Origin: Paratrimastix pyriformis
Taxonomy: Eukaryota; Preaxostyla; Paratrimastigidae
Reading direction: 5' to 3'
Assembly (NCBI GenBank): GCA_027972325.1
Contig: JAPMOS010000031.1
Span: 172,501-212,500 of the forward strand
DNA: 40,000 nucleotides
The position numbers and the translations under genes were made by a program. Shown in pieces: positions 1 to 40,000 of this stretch. The notes beneath the pieces were generated by a model. It saw nothing but the letters and a program-made list of their open reading frames with translations. It was not told the DNA's origin and ran no database searches. Every line of letters starts with the position of its first letter. Position 1 is the stretch's first letter.

Positions 1-1818
1 ACGGGTCCCCAAGTTTTACCCACTGTTGCGGCGGCGGCAGCAGCCCAACCAGGCGATCAGGCGATCGACCTCAACCACTTGCTGAATTTCCGCGACCAAG
101 AAGAACATTTCACACCCCAAACCCCCGTGGAGTTTCCACAACTTGACGGTGTGTCTTTTTCAAGAGGAACCTTTCCCAACTGAACATCTGACCCGGCATT
201 AAATGTCGACTGATGATCTTCGACGACCCCGTCTGTCTTCCTTCCGTCACAAATCCTCTTAATCCCAAATCTCCACGCACAGTATCTCCACGAGCCGGGG
301 TTGACGCTGGCGCAGCCATGCATCCTGCGAGCGCACAACGGTTTTCCTGGTCCCGTGGGTCCCTCACCCGGCTCGGCGAGGTGTGGCAGAGGGAGGAGGT
401 CCGCACAAGTTGGGTGGGTGGCTTCAATTGATGGTCCCCAACAGTTCCCTGGACATTGTGGGCGCCCCGGAGGAGAACCCAGTGCACACTGGGCAGAATT
501 TCTGCGGCCCCCCCGGATCGGGGACCCCGTCCCCGCCCCGGACAAGGCGACGAGTTCTGCGGGCGGGATGCCAGTCCTTGCCCCCACCTCGGACTCTGGT
601 GCTCCTGTCGATTCATGGTGGGAGGAATCCCCCTTGGGGCGCCTGCCCCTCCGCGGCGCTTTCACTTCGCGTTTTGCTGCCCCGACATGCCCCCACTGCC
701 CACCCCGCTCCGCTGACAGTGTCCCGCCCCCACCTCGCCATGGGGCGTCACACAATGCCTCCCCTTGGTTGCGGGCCACCTGTTGCCCTGTTCCAGGCGC
801 CATGCCCGCCTCCATGCCGCGGGGGTTGCCTTTCTCCGACCCTGCTTCCCTGCCGTTTCCTCCCCGACCTTGACGTCGCGTCGTGATTTTTGGATGTTTC
901 GACTGAACTCGTCGAGTTACAAGAGATCCGCCTGCCAATTGTTGCGCTCCGCTGTCACTTGGGCAAGTTGGGTCCGACATGAGGTCGACATCTGATCGAT
1001 GTCTCGGGTCCAACCATTCCTTTCCGGGCTGTTTTGCCCCTCTGTTGGTCTTCTTGGGGGTTGGGGTTTTCCGTATTTCCTGACGCCGGCAGGACTGCGC
1101 CCCTGGAACCATCCCAAATTCATCTTTGACATGTAACGGGTTTGGGGCCTATTTCCGGGTTTGGGGCACCCACGTTAGATCCTGCACGCATTGCGTTGGG
1201 GATGGTGGCTATGCGGGGGGGTGCTGGGCAAGTCCGCTCGCTTGGTGTGGTCGGGTGGATTAATGGACCCACGCAGGCCCACTGACCCAGCTGATGATGC
1301 CGACCCGACCCCGGCGTTCATGGACCGGGCTTTGAAGAGGGGCCGGTGGCCGGTCGGGGATGCCGAATCAGCACCCCCTGGTGCCCGTCCATCATCATGA
1401 TCAGGTGGCGGGGGTCGACCGAGGACGCCGGTGGCCCGTCGCTTCGTACGGACACGGGAACATCATCTTTCGGCATGGAGGAAACACGGGGGGGGGGTAA
1501 GTCGTGGACAAACCCTTCACGAGGAGGGGAAAGCGGCGCTTTGCGTCTCGACCGATGAGCCGAAACCCAGAACGACGAAGGGTGGCGGTGGTGCAGAAGG
1601 GAGGGCACACGACAGCGAAATGGGAAGGAAAGGGCGCTGCAGAGGGGAGGAGGGGGGAAGAGAGGGACTCACCATTATTGTGGAGGGGGGATGCCGGGAG
1701 GAATAAACAGGCGAGATCTGCGGAGGAGTTGGGCGAGAGAGGGAGAGGGGGGGACACGACAGCAGTGAGACCACCAAAAACCCGTCGAAGTGGTCACGAC
1801 AAGGGTGACGCACGAGTT
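1..1818. other. Unassigned GC-rich region downstream of the VAMP7-like gene
   Basis: I cannot assign a gene here. A minus-strand frame is open over about 350 codons (57-1112), and a shorter minus-strand frame at 917-1132 gives a polar, coiled-coil-like peptide. Neither matches a family I recognise, and GC-rich DNA gives long chance frames. Positions 1590-1760 are strongly purine-rich. A short direct repeat of GGGTTTGGGGC lies at 1139-1170. The stretch next to 1819 should include the 3' UTR of the minus-strand VAMP7-like gene. Confidence 0.4.
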
Positions 1819-2670
1819 TTACTTCTTCTTCCAGGCGCAGCCGAAATCGAACCCACAGCTGAACCCGATGATCATGTAGATCACCACGATGGCCACCAGC
1901 ACCAGGATGATCCAGAGCTTGCAGTTCTTCCACCACATGCTCCGCTTCAGGTTGGTGCTGCGCTTCCGGAACTGGTGAGCCGAGCGGTTCAGGTTGTCCG
2001 TCTTGTCCACCAACAACTCGATCTTCTCCTGGCGTTCCAGGATCTTGTCTGTGGTGTGACAGAGGGGGCGGGTGATGACATCATCGGGTCCCCGAAGAGT
2101 GTTCACAGACCGATGTTGGACTCCATCACGTTGCGCACTTCATCGATCTCCGAGCGAACCTTGCGGATCTGATCGGCGTTGGGGTTGTTGGAGAAGTATT
2201 CCTGTGGGGTGGCGGATGAGAGTCGATGGGTCGGCGGTGAGCCAGCAAAGGAGAGATCAAGAAACAAACCATCTGCTTGCTCAGCTCCGTGCTGAAATCC
2301 TTCATGGCATAAGCGAGAGCAGTCTTGGCCTGGTCACCGTAAGCAGAAATGAACCGCTGGCGGATAGCCTCCAGGAAACCGAAGGCAATGCGCCGCTCGA
2401 ACTGCATATCGCACATGCACATGTAAATGATGCCATTGTCGACAATATAGTGGAAGGTGAACCTGCCCGATGAAGGAGCCGGAATGTGTGAGAGGGCTGA
2501 AAACGAAGAGGGAGAAATGCGAACTTGTCATAAACATAGCTCATTTTGTTGTTTTGGGGGGGAATCTTGGTCAGAATCCGGCGAGTGATGGTGGTGAAGT
2601 TGCCGGTGGTCGAGGTGAATTCGGCCAGCACGTTCGACCCCCGCGAGATCAAACTGTAAATGATCGGCAT
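1819..2670 (-). CDS. VAMP7: VAMP7-like longin R-SNARE, four exons
   Basis: This is a vesicle R-SNARE for endosome/lysosome and secretory fusion. The exons on the minus strand are 2670-2525, 2462-2270, 2201-2111 and 2048-1819. They join in perfect phase to 219 residues, against 220 in human VAMP7. The first half is a longin domain (start MPIIYSLISRGSNVLAEF). It is followed by an R-SNARE motif with the zero-layer arginine in KILERQEKIELL. Then come the VAMP7-like juxtamembrane stretch KRSMWWKNCKLW, one C-terminal transmembrane helix (ILVLVAIVVIYMIIG) and a short CAWKKK tail. The introns are 62, 68 and 62 nt and start GTTCGC, GTTTGT and GTCTGT, so none has a GTRAG donor. The start is the first ATG of the longin domain. 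The gene looks intact and is divergent from the large gene to its right. Confidence 0.95.
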
Positions 2671-3270
2671 AGAATGACTAGGCGAGACAAAGAAGCCATC
2701 GAAAAAGAGTCACACCGCCGTGTACAGAGCAGATCCAAAAAGAAAACAGACATCAATCACGCCACGGATAATCCCGCTAAACCGCTGAGCCCTTCAAAAT
2801 TTCGGTCTCTCCGAGCCTTCACCAAATCGTCCTGCAGCGGAGGCGATTAGAGGCCATTGCTTTGGGACAGCAGTCTCAAGTCAGGAGTCCCGACTCCCCT
2901 GCACGACCGGGGCCAACTGAAAGAGATCGAAAGCTCCCCTCCTTGGGCCGGGTCAACATCTCAAGTCCCTTCTTCCCGCCACCAGTCATCAGTCTGTGTT
3001 CCCCGGCACCTCCAACGAATATTATTTGTCCTACCGCAGAAGAGCGCGCAGCCACGGCCAATCCTGTCTCCTCCCATCATCACCAGAATCGTCCACTCCC
3101 TTCGAGTAGTCCCCTTCCCAATGCTGCTTCCCCGGGGGCCATCTCAAGCGCATCCACAATTCCCGCCCTACCGCCTTCCTCCGCCGAAGACCAGTTTCGG
3201 CCCACATCTCCGATTAGCGATGTCTGCATCGCCCACCCCCTCTCACCTCACCTCTCACAACCTCTGACAG
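2671..3270. promoter_or_regulatory. Divergent intergenic region with possible first exon of the large gene
   Basis: This gap separates the VAMP7 start codon from the first firm exon of the plus-strand gene, so both promoters probably lie here. A plus-strand frame from about 2862 to 3221 has no ATG. It joins in phase to the exon at 3271 through a candidate 49-nt intron (3222-3270, donor GTCTGC, acceptor GACAG). It could be coding, with the start in a further upstream exon, or it could be 5' UTR. No clear TATA box is seen. Confidence 0.4.
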
Positions 3271-27498
<24,228 letters not shown>

Positions 27499-27978
27499 GA
27501 AGCAAGACGTTTGTACCCTTTCGAAAACGGGGTGCGTTAACTGTCGTCAAAGCCCCTCCTCCTTGTTGTTCGCGCTCATCATTCACCATGTGTTCCTTTT
27601 GCGTGAAAACTGTATCGTTTTCTTTTTGTTTTTCCCCTCCTCTGCCATCATCTTCTTCGGCTTATCTGTTTTTTCTGTTTGGGGGCGTGCTTCCCCTGCG
27701 CCCTCTACTCTTTCTCTTTTCTTTCTCTTTTCATTCGGTTCTCAGCTCCCCGTCCCCATCAGCACTCATTCCCCGCTATAGCGATATCTCTCGCGTTTCC
27801 TGTTTTTCCGACCCCCTTTCTTCTCTTTACTTTTAAGAGGGTATTTTCGAAGAACAAACCACACTGGCCTCGTGAAACTCCCCAGCACCCCGTTTTCTGG
27901 GCCAATTCCGGCAGGCTCACGCTTACCCCGTGGCACGCTCCACCGTCGCCTTTTGTAATCGTTGTTCTTGGGCCTTCG
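27499..27978 (+). promoter_or_regulatory. Short intergenic gap: 3' end of the large gene and AGL promoter
   Basis: 480 bp separate the TGA of the large gene from the ATG of the debranching enzyme on the same strand. It is T/C-rich, notably TTTTTCTTTTTGTTTTTCCC-like stretches around 27620-27740, and lacks the microsatellites seen in introns. I see no clear TATA box or AATAAA signal. Confidence 0.5.

Positions 27979-40000
<12,022 letters not shown>

Noticed and set aside
57-1112. A 351-codon minus-strand open frame
   Set aside because: No recognisable domain, mixed composition and high GC. I cannot separate it from chance, so it is left inside the unassigned region.
2668-2850. A plus-strand basic frame starting at an ATG next to the VAMP7 start (MTRRDKEAIEKES)
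   Set aside because: It overlaps the divergent promoter, matches no family, and I found no donor that joins it in phase to the next exon.

Overview
The window comes from a GC-rich eukaryotic nuclear genome, probably a single-celled one. It holds three protein-coding host genes with many introns, one clear tRNA, two DNA transposons, a GAT-tailed repeat present twice in tandem, and many trinucleotide microsatellites in introns (roughly 6 kb by eye). A glycogen debranching enzyme of animal/fungal type and a VAMP7-type SNARE fit an opisthokont or amorphean. The axonemal-dynein-light-chain-like block in the largest gene suggests a lineage that makes, or once made, cilia. I cannot name the species.

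Layout. Positions 1-1818 hold nothing I can assign. A compact VAMP7-like R-SNARE gene (four exons, 62-68 nt introns, 219 residues) lies on the minus strand at 1819-2670. It is divergent from a very large plus-strand gene at about 3271-27498 with at least 29 exons and more than 2,000 codons. That gene encodes a coiled-coil protein with an Ax_dynein_light-like segment (AXDND1-like). Its introns hold tRNA-Val(CAC), a shortened Tc1/mariner element, a tandem pair of GAT-tailed repeat units, a tRNA-like sequence, and a nearly whole PIF/Harbinger element with a Myb-like gene and a frame-broken transposase. After a 480-bp gap, the glycogen debranching enzyme gene (AGL) starts at 27979 and runs off the right edge. 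About the first half of the enzyme is present, including the glucanotransferase active site.

The main result is a shared splicing signal. I reconstructed 52 introns in four genes on both strands, using reading phase and family homology. None starts with GTAAGT or GTGAGT. Fifty begin GTYYG (typically GTCCGT, GTCTGC or GTCTGT), and all 52 have a pyrimidine at +3. The 3' sites are ordinary YAG. This predicts a changed U1 (and perhaps U6) snRNA or a changed way of recognising 5' splice sites.

Other recurring structure: a short self-complementary motif (AAAATTATGGGA / TCCCATAATTTT) in many introns, in one case making up nearly a whole 73-nt intron; duplicated exon edges lying as debris in neighbouring introns; and trinucleotide arrays whose strand (ATC or GAT) tends to follow their place in the intron. 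Exon calls rest on hand reading without transcript data. The start of the large gene and the AGL segment at 34880-35490 are the least certain parts.
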